Shown: piece by piece, positions 10,527 to 22,199 of the stretch | Position numbering within the stretch: position 1 is the first letter of the stretch | How the letters are laid out: every line of letters starts with the position of its first letter | Assembly (NCBI GenBank): GCA_963556195.1 | Contig: OY744525.1 | Span: 46,099,648 to 46,163,647, forward strand | Reading direction: 5' to 3' | DNA from: Sepiola atlantica | Lineage: Eukaryota; Mollusca; Cephalopoda; Sepiida; Sepiolidae | DNA: 64,000 bases | The notes under the pieces: generated by a model | The model's input: only the letters and a program-made list of their open reading frames with translations | Database searches by the model: none | What the model was told of the DNA's origin: nothing | Program-made: the position numbers and the translations under genes

Positions 10527-10679
10527 ATACCTATAGGATATTTATTAATTTGGTTGATTTTAATGCAAAAAGACCATTAAAAAAATTGAAAAAATAAAAA
10601 AAGGTATAATTAAACAGACGAATTCTGTTATTTTTAACAATGTTTGCATGAATGAAAAAATGCTGCCTAAATACACATA

Positions 10680-11030
10680 CTATAAATATGTGTATCCACT
10701 AGACAAACTGTCTGGGGCCGGAGGGGCTAGTCTATTATTATACTTAAGCTAAGTTTATCAACATTTAAGGCAATTTTCTTATACATTTTAATCATACAAA
10801 ATACATGTTAAAATATTCTTCTGTGTTTTTGTACTATTCAGTCACCACTGATCAAGGCCAAGAGTCACTGAAGGATAAGGGTTAATGAGACGGAATGATT
10901 ATCATCTGAAAGATGAGGAACACTATGGAAGGACTAACATTGTACTAACATTGATCAATGGTATCAACTGTGTTTGATTAATTATGAGACAATTTATCAC
11001 AATAATATTTTGTTAAAATTGAGTTATGTT
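10680..11030. other. No gene seen
   Basis: AT-rich anonymous DNA between PLE-A and a LINE 3' end. Confidence 0.55.
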
Positions 11031-11040
11031 TAAAAAACAA

Positions 11041-11240
11041 AAACATTTTAATTATTATTATTATTATTATTATTATTTGTTTGTTTGTTTGTTTGTTTGT
11101 TATGCCTCCTTGGGCATCTCCCCTTTAACTATCTTCTCAATTCAACTGTTTAAAAAGAAAAATTAAACTCTTAGTACAGTATCGATATCCAGATCAAATT
11201 TTGTTAAATATTAACTGTTCTAATTAGCTGTAATTTGCAA
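11041..11240 (-). mobile_element. CR1-like LINE, 3' end fragment
   Basis: Bases 11,100-11,215 (TATGCCTCCTTGGGCATCTC and following) are nearly identical to the 3' end of the LINE at 25,621-28,070, in the same orientation. The element ends in (TAA)n-type simple sequence, with GTTT units inserted. Severely 5'-truncated. Confidence 0.75.
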
Positions 11241-11677
11241 TTAACTCATCAAGTGACTCACTTCTCACTAACTTTCTATTTATCACTGTGACCCTCTCTC
11301 ACTGTATGCTGTCTTCCCCCCCTCCTACACAGTTTTAATTTTATACGATATATGTCACTCTCGCTTTCAACACTCTCGCTGTTTATTAACAGTCGAAGTT
11401 AATAAAGAAAGGAACGAATAAAAAGTTTGGAATAGTCCATTATAAACAAAAGGAGATATTACCAGTAGTAGTGATACTATTTAACCCATAGCTGTAGAAA
11501 AAAAAAAGAGAAAGGATGAGATATTGCGAGCAAAAAGAGAATAACTTTGGATTTTTGTCTTTTTAATTTTTTATGTTTAACTGGATTTGCAAACTAACTT
11601 TTTCCTGATTAGAAAAATGACTGCTGTTATAGATGACGTGCCAGATTTCCGTGACTTCGCATCGGCAACGATCGGGC

Positions 11678-11741
11678 AGGTTGCTGAAGCACCTGAGAGT
11701 TGCTGAAGCACCCGAGAGTTGCTGAAGCACCCGAGAGTTGC
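11678..11741. repeat. 19-bp tandem repeat, about 3.4 copies
   Basis: Unit GTTGCTGAAGCACCCGAGA repeated with one substitution in the first copy. Confidence 0.85.
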
Positions 11742-12023
11742 TGAGACGAAAACGCCAAGCGTTAATGGAAGGCTTGCAGGCGATAATACAAGACGAATAA
11801 ATTCAAAGAAAAAATACATAGATAAAAAAATACAAAACGAACAAACTGTGGTTGGGGGTGGGTGGGTCAAATGAACCATTTTCAATCAAATGTGTAGAAA
11901 GAAAGTTTTTTTTTTGGGGGGGTGGGGGGTTGTCAATGTTTTCTTTTTAATTTGTTCCGCTGTTTTTCTTTCTTTTCTTTTTTTTTTGCTAACATAAAAC
12001 AAAGAAAGAAACTAAAGATAGCT

Positions 12024-12100
12024 GAGGGTTAGGGTTTAGGTTGGGTTTAGGGTTAGGATTTAGAGTTAGGTTTAGGATTCCCGTTAGGGTTAGGGCTTCC
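12024..12100 (+). repeat. Degenerate TTAGGG telomere-like array
   Basis: TTAGGG and variants (TTTAGGG, TTAGGAT) recur about a dozen times. TTAGGG is the mollusc telomere unit, so this is an interstitial telomere-like tract. Confidence 0.7.
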
Positions 12101-12574
12101 GTTCGATAGCCAAGACCTGCATTAAAACTGCCAAGCTCTAACTGGAAGACTGGCAGCCGCTAATATAAGACGAATAAATTCAAAGAAAAAATACATAGAT
12201 TAAAATAATTTTTCTTTTTTGTGAAAATAATTTTGTTTTGTGAAAATGTTTTGTTTTTTTTGGTGGGGGTAAAATTTTGTCAATGTTTTTATAAGATAAA
12301 AGAAAGGAAAAAATGATATTATTCCGTCAGCGCTCGGGCGCTTCCGCGACATGCCCGATCGTTGTGACATGAAGTCACGGAAATCTGGCACGTCAACTAT
12401 AGTTGTACCGAAAAATGTAACCTGAGCTTAATGGATGACCCAACGGTTCAGCTTTTTTTTTTTATCGCATCTCAATGATTGTCAAAATTCAGAATTTTCC
12501 AGGAGTGTTAAGGTACCCAATTCCCCCCACCCCCCAAAAAAATTGTATGAGTCTATTGCTCGAGTCATAACCAT

Positions 12575-13140
12575 AGACTTTTTGAGTTACTTAATGTCAA
12601 AACACAATAAAAGGTTTGTCTCATTTGTGTTACGGCATATCAACCCTTTTTGAGTTATTTAATGTCAAAACACAATAAAAGGCTTGTCTCATTTGTTTTA
12701 CAGCATATCAACCCTTTTTGAGTTACTTAATGTCAAAACACAATAAAAGGTTTGTCTCATTTGTTTTACGGCATATCAACCCTTTTTGAGTTACTTAATG
12801 TCAAAACACAATAAAAGGTTTGTCTCATTTGTGTTACGGCATATCAACCCTTTTTGAGTTACTTAATGTCAAAACACAATAAAAGGTTTGTCTCATTTGT
12901 GTTACGGCATATCAACCCTTTTTGAGTTACTTAATGTCAAAACACAATAAAAGGTCTGTCTCATTTGTGTTACGGCATATCAACCCTTTTTGAGTTATTT
13001 AATGTCAAAACACAATAAAAGGCTTGTCTCATTTGCATTACGGCATATCAACCCTTTTTGAGTTACTTAATGTCAAAACACAATAAAAGGCTTGTCTCAT
13101 TTGTTTTACAGCATATCAACCCTTTTTGAGTTACTTAATG
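12575..13140. repeat. 68-bp minisatellite, about 8.3 copies
   Basis: ACCCTTTTTGAGTTACTTAA recurs at 12,643, 12,711, 12,779, 12,847, 12,915, 12,983, 13,051 and 13,119, exactly 68 bp apart, with a diverged first copy at 12,575. Copies differ by only a few substitutions, so the array is young or homogenised. Confidence 0.95.
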
Positions 13141-13418
13141 CTGAAAGAAAATATTTAATGGAAACATGAATTATAAACAATTTTCTGAACACAAGTTGCT
13201 ATTTCTTACCCATAGCTGGAAAGAATCGGTGAGTTTATATTATTAGCAATGGTAGTATTGCAGAATTGAAAATTATAGCTTTGAGAGGATTTGAACTCAT
13301 CATAGCTGATTCAATATCTCATCCGGACAACTGGTAGGATTGAAACATTTTTCAAATAAAAATTAAAAACTAAAATGACTTCACCGCATCCCGGGCAGCG
13401 CCGGGTAGGTATAGCAAG
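12575..13418 (+). mobile_element. Helitron-like element carrying the 68-bp array
   Basis: After the array comes about 270 bp of unique sequence ending in the hairpin CCCGGGCAGCGCCGGGT, then GCAAG and T, matching the 3' ends at 2,959 and 5,596. Non-autonomous Helitron-related elements with central tandem repeats are known from bivalves and Drosophila. The 5' end was not found. Confidence 0.4.
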
Positions 13419-13431
13419 TAGATTCATAATT

Positions 13432-13560
13432 TGGTTTGGTTTATCTGCTTTATGGCAATATTAACCCTTTTTGGGTTAATACTAAAACACAATAAAAAGT
13501 TGTTCTCATCAGCTTTGCAGCAGTTGAACCCTTTTTAGATGATAATGCTGGGCAAAATAT
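13432..13560. repeat. Diverged relatives of the 68-bp unit
   Basis: Two degenerate units (AACCCTTTTTGGGTTAATAC and TTGAACCCTTTTTAGATGA contexts) followed by the same unique sequence that follows the main array. Another distant relative is at about 41,870-41,910. Confidence 0.6.
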
Positions 13561-13985
13561 TGAATAAGAACATAAATTATGAATGATTTCCTGAACCGTT
13601 CCGGTGGCACACTCCTAAATGGTAACGTTTACATAAAAATAAATAATGTGCCTACCTAAGTCGCCCTGTTTTCTAGAATACATATTCCATAATTGATAAT
13701 GATAAGTTCAATAGATTAGGATTTTACCAAGCACATACATACTATTGATGCTCACGCGTGTGCACCAATTCTATTAAAAATGTATTGCTTAATGTCAAAA
13801 TTTGATGTAGAGCAATTCTTTTTAAAAGTTTTGGAGGGAGGGTGCGAATTTGAGTTGGCGTGCCCCCTAAATGATAAAGTTTATACAAAATAATGTGCCC
13901 ATGTTATTCACAATATGGTCGATAATATATATCCCAAAATTCATAACGATCAGTTCATGCGTTTATCCTGTACATACATACATAC

Positions 13986-13986
<1 letters not shown>

Positions 13987-14030
<44 letters not shown>

Positions 14031-14230
14031 TACTCTGTTAATACGATTTCACTCAGTATATCTTTCTTTCTAGCTAAAAACAAAATCACAACCCCAAAAC
14101 TAAGACTCCCATGCAATGCCAAGTAGGAACAGATAGTATACCTCTCTCTCTACATATAAAGTTAGGTATGCATGTTTATATATATATATACATACATTAT
14201 ATATATATATATATATATATATACATACAT

Positions 14231-14261
<31 letters not shown>

Positions 14262-14272
14262 GGAGGGGGAGA
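13987..14272. repeat. (AT)n tracts and a (GA)n tract
   Basis: AT tracts at 13,987-14,024, 14,177-14,190, 14,198-14,222 and 14,230-14,248, then GAGA to 14,272. Confidence 0.9.
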
Positions 14273-14299
14273 GAGAAAATCAAAAACGAAAAACTAAAA

Positions 14300-14352
14300 T
14301 TATTTATATATTCATCAACGTTTCGTCTTTATTTCAAGATTTTCTCAAGATG
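14300..14352 (-). other. Decayed hammerhead, relative of 58,117-58,161
   Basis: The minus strand keeps GAAACGUUGAUGAAU and the stem II side AAAGAC, but the core CUGAAGA has become UUGAGAA, so it should be inactive. It shares its flank with the element at 58,072-58,456. Confidence 0.5.
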
Positions 14353-14579
14353 ATTGATTTGAAGAAATAACATACAAGTACAATATTTATATTTTGTGCG
14401 TTTGCAAAGTGAAAAGAATTTCTTTTGTCTTCAAACAGAACACAGTTGATAGAATTTTAAAAATGTGGTGCAATTATGACGTAAAATGATTGTTTTTGTT
14501 CTTTATTCGAACAAATTATATCCGTTAGAATTCAAGATGTGTGATGCGTTTATGAAATGGAATATATTTATATATACTA

Positions 14580-15004
14580 GCAAATATATACTCCCTCCAG
14601 TCGCATATTTTTGCTAGGCTGCCGCGTCAGAAATGAACACTGACGTGTAAACCGATGGAGATTCAGTCATATTTATTTGGTGGTTAGACGTTGATATTCT
14701 TTGTTTATGACCAAGAATATTTTTAGATGAAAATAAAAAAAAAAAAATTTTTCGACCCCACCCCGATTTTTGTATTACCCTTCCCCATAAATAGAAATAT
14801 GTTTAGTTTAACAAATGAAGAAAAAGAAATTTTTGGACCCCCCCCCTCAAATTTTTTATTTACCCATACATAGGAATATTTTTAGTTAAGAAAAGAAAAA
14901 AAAAGAAGATTTTTTGACCGCCCCCGCCCTATTTTTTTATCCTCAACCATACATATAAATATTTTTAATGAAAAAGGAAAAAACAAAAAGAAAAATAGTA
15001 AAAA
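14580..15004. other. No gene seen; A-rich and C-run DNA
   Basis: Three poorly conserved stretches of poly-A followed by C-runs (about 14,740, 14,838, 14,920) look like tandem degeneration of one unit. Confidence 0.4.
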
Positions 15005-16095
15005 AAATCAAATACAGCGAACACGATTAGTTAGTTAAATGCTCTCGAGAAGAAGTTTACGTAAATTAAATTCATTACAATGTGTGTGTTTTTTGAAGTA
15101 GTAATTTTTAAATCAATTTTTATTTTGATTAAACAATTTGATTCAATAAAATTGTTAAAATCAACAATTTAAAAACTACTGTAGGACGCGTGCTGACTTT
15201 GACCATGACCCACACCCTAACCCCCACTTTGACCCTGACCCTGACCCTAACGATGGAGTCAAAGTTAGCGCGGGTCCTATAGTGTAAAAGCACCAAAAAA
15301 TCAAATACAGTGAACACGATTAGTTATGTAGATGGTCTCGGAAAGAAAGTTTACCTAAATTAAATTCGTTAGAATGTGTGTGTGTGTGTGTGTGTGTTTG
15401 TTTAATAACTTTTTTTAATTAAACAATTTGATTCTAAAATCAGTTATATTGTTTTCCAGTACAATGTGTTAGTTTTTTTGTTGACAGAAAAGGAAAAAAA
15501 ATCAGATCTTTTATTTTAATAAATAAAACATGGAATAATAAAAAAAAAAACAGTTTGTAAATAAAAGCTTAACAGCGTAAGTTAAAGTAACACGGTAAAT
15601 GCCAGCGTTTTGTTTACATTTTAAATTACGCGCTCGTCTTGCATCCATACTGATTTGACGTAGGGAGGTAACAGTTTGTAAATAAAAACTTAACAGCGTA
15701 AAAGGTAAAAACTAAATCTTAAACACAGTTAAGTTTGTGAAAAGATGATAATATTGGATGTTTTTCAAATCAGAAAAGAAGGTTTACCTAAAATAAAACT
15801 ATTGAAAAATCAAATGCAGTAAACGCGAATAGTTTTGTTAATGCTATCAAAAAAAAAGTTTACCTAAACTAAATTCATTATAATGTGTCTGTGTATTTTT
15901 TAAAATAGTAATTTTTAAATCAATTATTATTTTAATTAAACAATTTGATTCAATAAATTTGTGTTTTAAAACATAATGGCTAATAAGATTAAGAAAATAA
16001 ACAAACTCAGAACATTTTAATAAAATAAATCAAAGTTAAAGTAACACAGTTAAATGCCAGCGTTTTGTTTACATTTGAAATAACGCACCCATTCA
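15005..16095. repeat. Three interspersed direct repeats of about 150 bp
   Basis: Units at about 15,005-15,150, 15,295-15,440 and 15,805-15,960 begin AAATCAAATACAG and end ACAATTTGATTC. A second unit (ATGCCAGCGTTTTGTTTACA) occurs at 15,598 and 16,052. This looks like a composite repeat expanded by local duplication. Confidence 0.7.
15205..15255 (-). repeat. Degenerate telomere-like tract
   Basis: ACCCTAACCCCC followed by GACCCTGACCCTGACCCTAAC; short and imperfect. Confidence 0.4.
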
Positions 16096-16176
16096 GAGGG
16101 AGTTGACCGTTTCAATGGATTAACGCACGCTGTTCAATCAGTTGGACGTAGATAAAATAACTACGTAACTCATTTC

Positions 16177-16181
<5 letters not shown>

Positions 16182-16224
<43 letters not shown>

Positions 16225-16788
16225 TAAAAGAAATAATTATAATTTATAAGTAATATTATTAGCAGGCAAAATAGCGTAAATACATGGGGAAATCTGAAGA
16301 AAACAATCATGAGTGTATATTTTCGAATACTAATTTAATAGAAGTTGAAAAGCAATTGATTATGTAGATTGAGAAATGCGCATAGTGTTTACGGCGGTTT
16401 ATGTAGTAGTATATAATGAAGCTGGCGAACTTAGTAAATAGTCATAATACTCTGAGGGAGTTTCAGCTTCAGACAGACAGATACATAAACTCCATTATTA
16501 ATAGATATATTGCTCTATTTTTTTAGACTATCTGTGTCGTTATAATTATTATTTTATTTACTTTGGATGTCTTGTGCAACCGCAGAAAACAAAACCCTGA
16601 TAGAAATGAATGAAGCAAAGACTCATTTAATTATTTCGGTATTTCTAGTCATTAAATTATTAATTGAACGAAACAGTTATAAAACTCTAACTAATTTTGT
16701 TAAGGTGAAGCCGTGGGCGATAATCATTTAGGACAATGTCTTTTTTTAGACGATGCAACTATTTGCTACAACAATTTAATTCTTTATA

Positions 16789-16830
<42 letters not shown>
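16182..16830. repeat. (AT)n tracts
   Basis: AT tracts at 16,182-16,218 and 16,793-16,830. Between them is anonymous AT-rich DNA. Confidence 0.85.
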
Positions 16831-16832
<2 letters not shown>

Positions 16833-17080
16833 TATTTTGTTTCATTGTACTTCAGTCGAAGTTTTCAGAAATCAAGGGGCCCCTTCCTGGGGCTAACACT
16901 TGATCTCTATATGAGATACATAGATATTCGAATATTACATTAATGTTCTCCTTTGCCTGTCAAATATTGAGTTAGTAAAGACGTTAAGAATATTAATGTT
17001 CCTCTCCAATTGACCTGTGTACTATGTTATGGTATATCTTGCTTGTGATCTCTTGGTTTTACCAGATTCCAGGACAAGAA

Positions 17081-17109
<29 letters not shown>

Positions 17110-17118
<9 letters not shown>

Positions 17119-17395
17119 TATTTTTATTTACACAGACATGTACAAAATCTGCGACACTGGCATGTCGATGTTATCGATCAACAGTTATTATAAACTGAGA
17201 TATCATCAGGCAGAGTTAGAATCCGATCTTATCCTTAGATCATATTTGGTTCTTTCCAAATATGATCTAAGGTTAAGATCGGATTCTAACTCTGCCTGAT
17301 GAGATCTCAGTTTATAATAGCTGTTGATTGATAACATCGACATGCCAGTGTCGCAGATTTTGTACATGTCTGTGTAAATAAAAATAATCATATAT
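17110..17395. repeat. Near-perfect 140-bp-arm palindrome
   Basis: Arms 17,110-17,249 and 17,256-17,395 are inverted copies with a 6-base spacer (TTCTTT) and only a handful of mismatches. The terminus is next to (AT)n. Small open frames on both strands here are mirror images of one another and are not genes. It would extrude as a long hairpin. Confidence 0.9.
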
Positions 17396-17477
17396 AAAAG
17401 CTCTATTTGATATTGAGCACTTTTTATAAACCCGGTTGAAATTCTTTGGATTACTACCCTGTGGATGTTTTACCTGG

Positions 17478-17479
<2 letters not shown>

Positions 17480-17540
<61 letters not shown>
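17480..17540. repeat. (AT)n microsatellite
   Basis: AT tract, interrupted once. The sequence before it (CCTGTGGATGTTTTACCTGG) is related to that before the tract at 53,396. Confidence 0.9.
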
Positions 17541-17541
<1 letters not shown>

Positions 17542-18411
17542 TTGGTACAGAAAAATTAGTACAACATTCGTACCGTCGGTTTCAAGCACGGAAGGACTTA
17601 GCCATCCGGTTCTCTTCAGCTTATGTTGACATCTGTCACGTGTCACTCTCGTCTAGATGTGTTATTTGCTTATAGTGTTATGTATGTTTGTTTAAATTTA
17701 GTGTAAGGAAGGTTTAAAAAAAGGGGTGGGGGTGAAAAATAACAGTTGAGATTTAAAACTGGAGAAGATTTAAAGAGAAATAAAAAAAATAAAAATAAAA
17801 AATGAAAAATAAAAAATAAAATATTTCTATATAAATCCCAAGGAGTTAATGTTTATAAGTAGCGTATATTTGGCCGTTACTGTTTTGGAGTTTAATAATG
17901 TGTCTTCTAAAGAAAGATAGGGAGAAAAAATGGGTTTTAGGATTATGCTTGTGAAGAGATAAAAGGGTTAAAAACAACAACATTAAATTCAAGTTTAAAT
18001 CCTGGTTTAAAGGACCTTAAATCAATCTCAAAGGAATTTAAATAAATATATCATCCGGGCAGTCTAAGGGCAGTAACTCTACAGGGTTTTTGAATGATTT
18101 GTATTCGGGATTTAACATTATTCACTAAGGTATAGTGAAGGTTTATGGGAGTAATAATATTGGTATACTGATTAAGACTCGTTTAGAGATCAGAGTAAGG
18201 ATTGGGTCGGCAAGATTGGATCTGCTTGGGAGATATGGGAGATTAGCATTATGGCTGAGGAATGGTGGGGACTTATGGGAGTAATAATAATGTGAAATGG
18301 GGGTGTTACCCTCTTAATGGCTGGAAAAATACATATTACGCTCTTAATTTTTAAATTTTAAATTTTAATTCTCTATTGGGATTTTTCCTGCTATATTACA
18401 AAAGAAGTTTT
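17541..18411. other. No gene seen
   Basis: A- and G-rich anonymous DNA with no recognisable reading frame. Confidence 0.5.
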
Positions 18412-18419
18412 ATATATAC

Positions 18420-18471
<52 letters not shown>
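18412..18471. repeat. (AT)n microsatellite
   Basis: AT tract ending just left of the LINE remnant. Confidence 0.9.
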
Positions 18472-18473
<2 letters not shown>

Positions 18474-18559
18474 GAACTAAATATGAAATAAAAATTTCAG
18501 ACAAAATGGAAAATAATAACCAAGGCAACATGCTAGTAGAAATAAGGACCCAAATACGT

Positions 18560-20920
18560 CATTAAAGCTGGACCAAGATATTTCGGTCGATTTGTTTGAC
18601 CATATTCATTTGGACCAAATAAATATGGGCGAACGAATTTTAGAATTTAATCTTGCAAAGGACAGGTATGTTGCTAACACTTGTTTTTGAAAAAAGGAAA
18701 GCCATCTCATTACGTATGAATCTGGTACACTAAAGATCCACGTAGATTATCTGCAGGTTAGGAAAACGGACAGAAATTTCTTAAGTGATGTGGAAGTAAT
18801 ACTTGGTGAAGAAATCATGACATAGCACAAACCGGTTATTTGCAATTTCATGCTCATGAGGTAAAGAGAAAGTTTATGCCCAGGAGAAAGATATGGAGAT
18901 TGAATGAAGAACACGTGAAACGTGAATTTCGAGACCAAGTGATGAAGCATTCCGCTACCAGATCCACTACAAGAATTGTGGAAGAACAATGGAAGATGCT
19001 GCAGGATACAGTGTAGGATGTAACAGACCAGATTTGTGGGTGGACAAAAGGGGCCCCAAGGCATAGGATGGCATGGTGGTGAAATAAAGAGGTTGAGAAG
19101 TGTATAAAGGAAAACAGAAGTTTATGAGTCAGTGGATAAAAGGTTTAGTGAATAACGATGTGTATCTAGTGATAAAGAGGGGAGTAAGAATATACAAACG
19201 CAAGAAGGAGGCCGAGAAGTCCAGGTTTCTATATATGCTACAAAGTAATGACCAAAAGAATTAAATATTCAAGATAGCTAAACAGATGGCAAAGACAAAT
19301 ATGAATATTGTTGGAGAGAAATGTTGAAGGCTGCAGATGAAACAGGCATGAAATAAGGCATGATCATAGACTGACCAAATCAGATCATAAAGAAGAGGTT
19401 ATTCCGAAAGACAGAGAACCTTGTACAATTGTGAAATATTACAAGGGGGAGAACTAGACAGAAGTTATAGCAGAGGCGTAAAATTGATGGATCAGTTTCT
19501 GAAATTGATTGAGAAAACAACTGAGCAACAAATAAGGAGTCAGACGAGCATAGATGAAATGCAGTTTGGTTTTATGTTAGACAAAGTACCACTGGTGCTA
19601 TATTTATCCTGAGACAAATGCAAGAGAAGTACCTTGGTAAGAAGAACCACCTGTGTCTTGCATTTGTGGATCTGGAGAAAGCTTTTAACAAAAGAGATTG
19701 TCTGATGAGCTTTGCATAAACTAGGGGAAAACGAGTGGTTAGTGAAGATTGTTCAAGCAATGTACAAAAATGCTCAAAGTCGTGTTAGAATTAACAACAC
19801 ATTTAGTGACAGCTTTGATGTTAAAGTAGGAGTACATCAGGGTTCTGTACTGAGTTTGTTGCTTTTCATTTGTGTCTTAGAAGCATTGCACCCAGAGTTT
19901 AATACGGGTTGTGTAGAAGAGATGCTTTATGCTAATGATTTAGTACTTGCCTGTGAAACAATGGAAGAACCACTTGTTACGTTAAAGACTTGGAGGAAGG
20001 CTATGAAAGTAAAGGTTTGAGAGTGAATGTTACCAAGACCAAAGTGATGATCAGTGGTTGTATTATTGAAAGGCTCCCAGAAAGAGGACATTTCCCCTGC
20101 TGGGAAGGGAGTAGGGTGCTATTCAATCTTTAATGCTACTTGTAAGAATTGGGTACACAAGAAGTGCAGTGGAATTACTAGTAGGTTGAGAGAGGATAAT
20201 CAGTTTGTGTGCAAGAAGTGTAAGATAATGGAGACGGATGAGAACTCAGATGTGGAGAAAATATATTTGGATGGTAAGTATAACTTGATAGTGAATCTAT
20301 TGAGGTTGCCGAGAAGTTTTGCTACCTTGGTGATACCAGTGGAGCAGGTCCTAGTGTGATTGTAGGAATTAGGAGTGGATTGGGTAAGTTCAGGGAACTT
20401 CTGCCATTATTAACCAGCAGAGCGTTACCACTGTTGACTAAGTGAAAACTCTATTAGGCATGTGTACACAGTGTGATGATGTATGGAAATGAAACCTGGC
20501 CAGTGAGAGGTTGAGGACATGGAGAGAAATGAAATGAGAATAATACGATGGATATGTAATGTGAGTCTTACAGACAGGGTTAGTTCTGATGACCTCAGAG
20601 GAAGATTAAATCTGGACAGGAAAAGAAATGTGTGCAGAAGAGTAAACTCCAATGGTATGGCCATATTGAAAGAATGGATGAGCGTTCTTGTGTGAGTAGA
20701 TGTAGAACTGTTGAGGTAGCAGGTTGACTTGGCCGGATAAGGCCATGTAAAATATGTGAGAAAGTGATCAAAATAGAGCTGAGGACAAGAGGGATAAATG
20801 AAGACCTGGTCAGAGATAGGTAAGTTTGGAAGTCAATTTCTAAAAGCTATCCAACACATGCCAGTATGTAAAACGGACGTTAAACCAATGATGAAGATGA
20901 TGATTTACTCGCTAGCAGTT
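18560..20920 (+). pseudogene. Degenerate LINE (endonuclease end, RT, PHD-like finger, C-terminal tail)
   Basis: Across shifting frames one can read the end of an AP-endonuclease-type domain (about 18,700-18,860: VRKTDRNFLSDVEVILGEE), then a linker and the reverse transcriptase. RT pieces include DEMQFGFM (19,550), LAFVDLEKAF (about 19,655), GVHQGSVLS (about 19,832) and LYANDLVLA (19,925; catalytic YADD is YAND). A Cys/His finger with NWVHKKCSGI follows at about 20,145, and a C-terminal block (WICN, LQWYGHIERMDE) at 20,550-20,690. The 3' end has ACGGACGTTAAACCAATGAT followed by GATGAT. Many stops and frameshifts and the lost catalytic Asp make it dead. The clade is not settled by eye. Confidence 0.8.
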
Positions 20921-21000
20921 CTTACACAAGTCATTATTAGTGATTGCTCACTGGCAATAACAAGTGATGTACTTTGTAGTCTAAGTGACAGCAAGTCTCC

Positions 21001-21600
21001 AAAGATTTTCATTATTATTATTATTAGTAGTAGTAGTAGTAGTTGTATTATTTGTTTGTTTTTTGTTATACCTATTTCGGTATCTCCCTTTTTAACTACA
21101 TTCTCAACTTAACCCTTATTTTATTTAAATATAATTACACACTACAATATACACTATTAATATGCAAATCGAATTCTATTAAATATTTCATCAGATACTT
21201 CCCAAAAATGCTCTCTTAAATTATTGTCTTTTTACATTTTAAATTATTTTTTATTTATTGCTGCATTCATTCAATCTCTAATATTTATGCTATTCTTAAT
21301 CTGATTTGGCACTTCTATATTACTCTATTAGCAAAAAATCCAATTATTTAATACATTTAATTATAGAAATCTGCCTTGACAATAAAATACCAGTTCGAGA
21401 GAAAATATTATAAAAATGTCTATCCTAGTCAGAAATTCAATTATAGGAACACAATGAATCGATCTGTTAAAGTTGTTGGCATTTTGTTGCATGACTGGGC
21501 TAACATTTCTGATTCCTACAACGTTGTAAAATAGTAGATATTCTGGGGACCAAAAAGATGTTAGCCTACTCCCCCTGTCTACAAAGCCGAAATATATCTA
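21001..21600 (-). mobile_element. Old CR1-like LINE 3' fragment
   Basis: A diverged copy of the C-terminal and 3' region of the LINE at 25,621-28,070, same orientation (compare TTATTTGTTTGTT...GGTATCTCCCTTTTTAACTA). It ends in (ATT)n(AGT)n. The sequence to 21,680 resembles, inverted, that at 28,190-28,270. Confidence 0.6.
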
Positions 21601-21764
21601 ATATATAAAATAAAGTCGGTTGCTTTCTCGATTTTTGTCATTGATAGCTTTCTTCTTACAAAATTAATATTTGATTCTGGTTTGTCAGTTCTTTTGTTGA
21701 ATTAACATACAATGACTGTTTTTTTTTTTTTTTTGATTACCATGTTTTTTCTTAATTTTTCCAA

Positions 21765-22047
21765 TTTGATAGTGTCTCCGTAAAAAGAAACATATTTTTC
21801 CTGTTTGATAGCGTCTCCGTAAAAAGAAACATATTTTTCCTGTTTGATAGCGTCTCCGTAAAAAGAAACATATTTTCCCTATTTGATAGCGTCTCCGTAA
21901 AAAGAAACATATTTTCCCTATTTGATAGCGTCTCCGTAAAAAGAAACATATTTTTCCTATTTGATAGCGTCTCCGTAAAAAGAAACATATTTTCCCTGTT
22001 TGATAGCGTCTCCGTAAAAAGAAACATATTTTCCCTGTTTGATAGCG
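21765..22047. repeat. 39-bp tandem repeat, about 7.3 copies
   Basis: TTTGATAGCGTCTCCGTAAA recurs at 21,765, 21,804, 21,843, 21,882, 21,921, 21,960, 21,999 and 22,038. Because 39 is divisible by three, a 110-codon minus-strand frame passes through it with a 13-residue repeat. I regard that frame as a by-product of the array. Confidence 0.9.
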
Positions 22048-22199
22048 TCGCCTCGTTTTGATTTTGATACCACAAAGATTTCATTCGGCTTTTCCCGGAT
22101 GTTTACATAAACTGCCGGAAGATGTCGACTTCAGCACGGGTCGTAAACTGCAACTGTACCAAAAGTTCCAAAGTTCGACTAGAAGATTCACAACAACAA

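Larger units (their letters stand above)
9345..10675 (+). mobile_element. Penelope-like element PLE-A, 5'-truncated
   Basis: Decayed reverse transcriptase remnants run from about 9,360 (frames contain IDTSNN, KIAIVKNLLNRAKLIS and similar, shared with PLE-B and PLE-C). A still-open GIY-YIG endonuclease region follows at 9,799-10,227, then a 3' terminal region of about 450 bp with a hammerhead at 10,487-10,526. The same terminal region occurs twice in PLE-B. The RT part has several stops and frameshifts. Both boundaries are approximate. Confidence 0.75.
11629..12410. mobile_element. Inverted-repeat element with telomere-like core
   Basis: The arms at 11,629-11,690 and 12,345-12,410 are inverted copies: GACGTGCCAGATTTCCGTGA at left, its complement at right, plus an ACGATCGGGCA block. 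The interior holds a directly repeated 30-bp block (at about 11,793 and 12,169), a 19-bp tandem repeat and degenerate TTAGGG units. No transposase is visible. Probably a non-autonomous foldback element. Confidence 0.5.

Noticed and set aside
12575..13140. CRISPR-like array
   Set aside because: The 68-bp units are contiguous with no unique spacers and lie in eukaryotic DNA, so this is a minisatellite.
17200..17310. CUGAUGA in the palindrome as a hammerhead core
   Set aside because: No GAA and no A15.1-U16.1 pair at a suitable distance on either strand.
17024..17391. Two mirror-image frames encoding the same peptide on both strands
   Set aside because: Explained entirely by the 286-bp palindrome.
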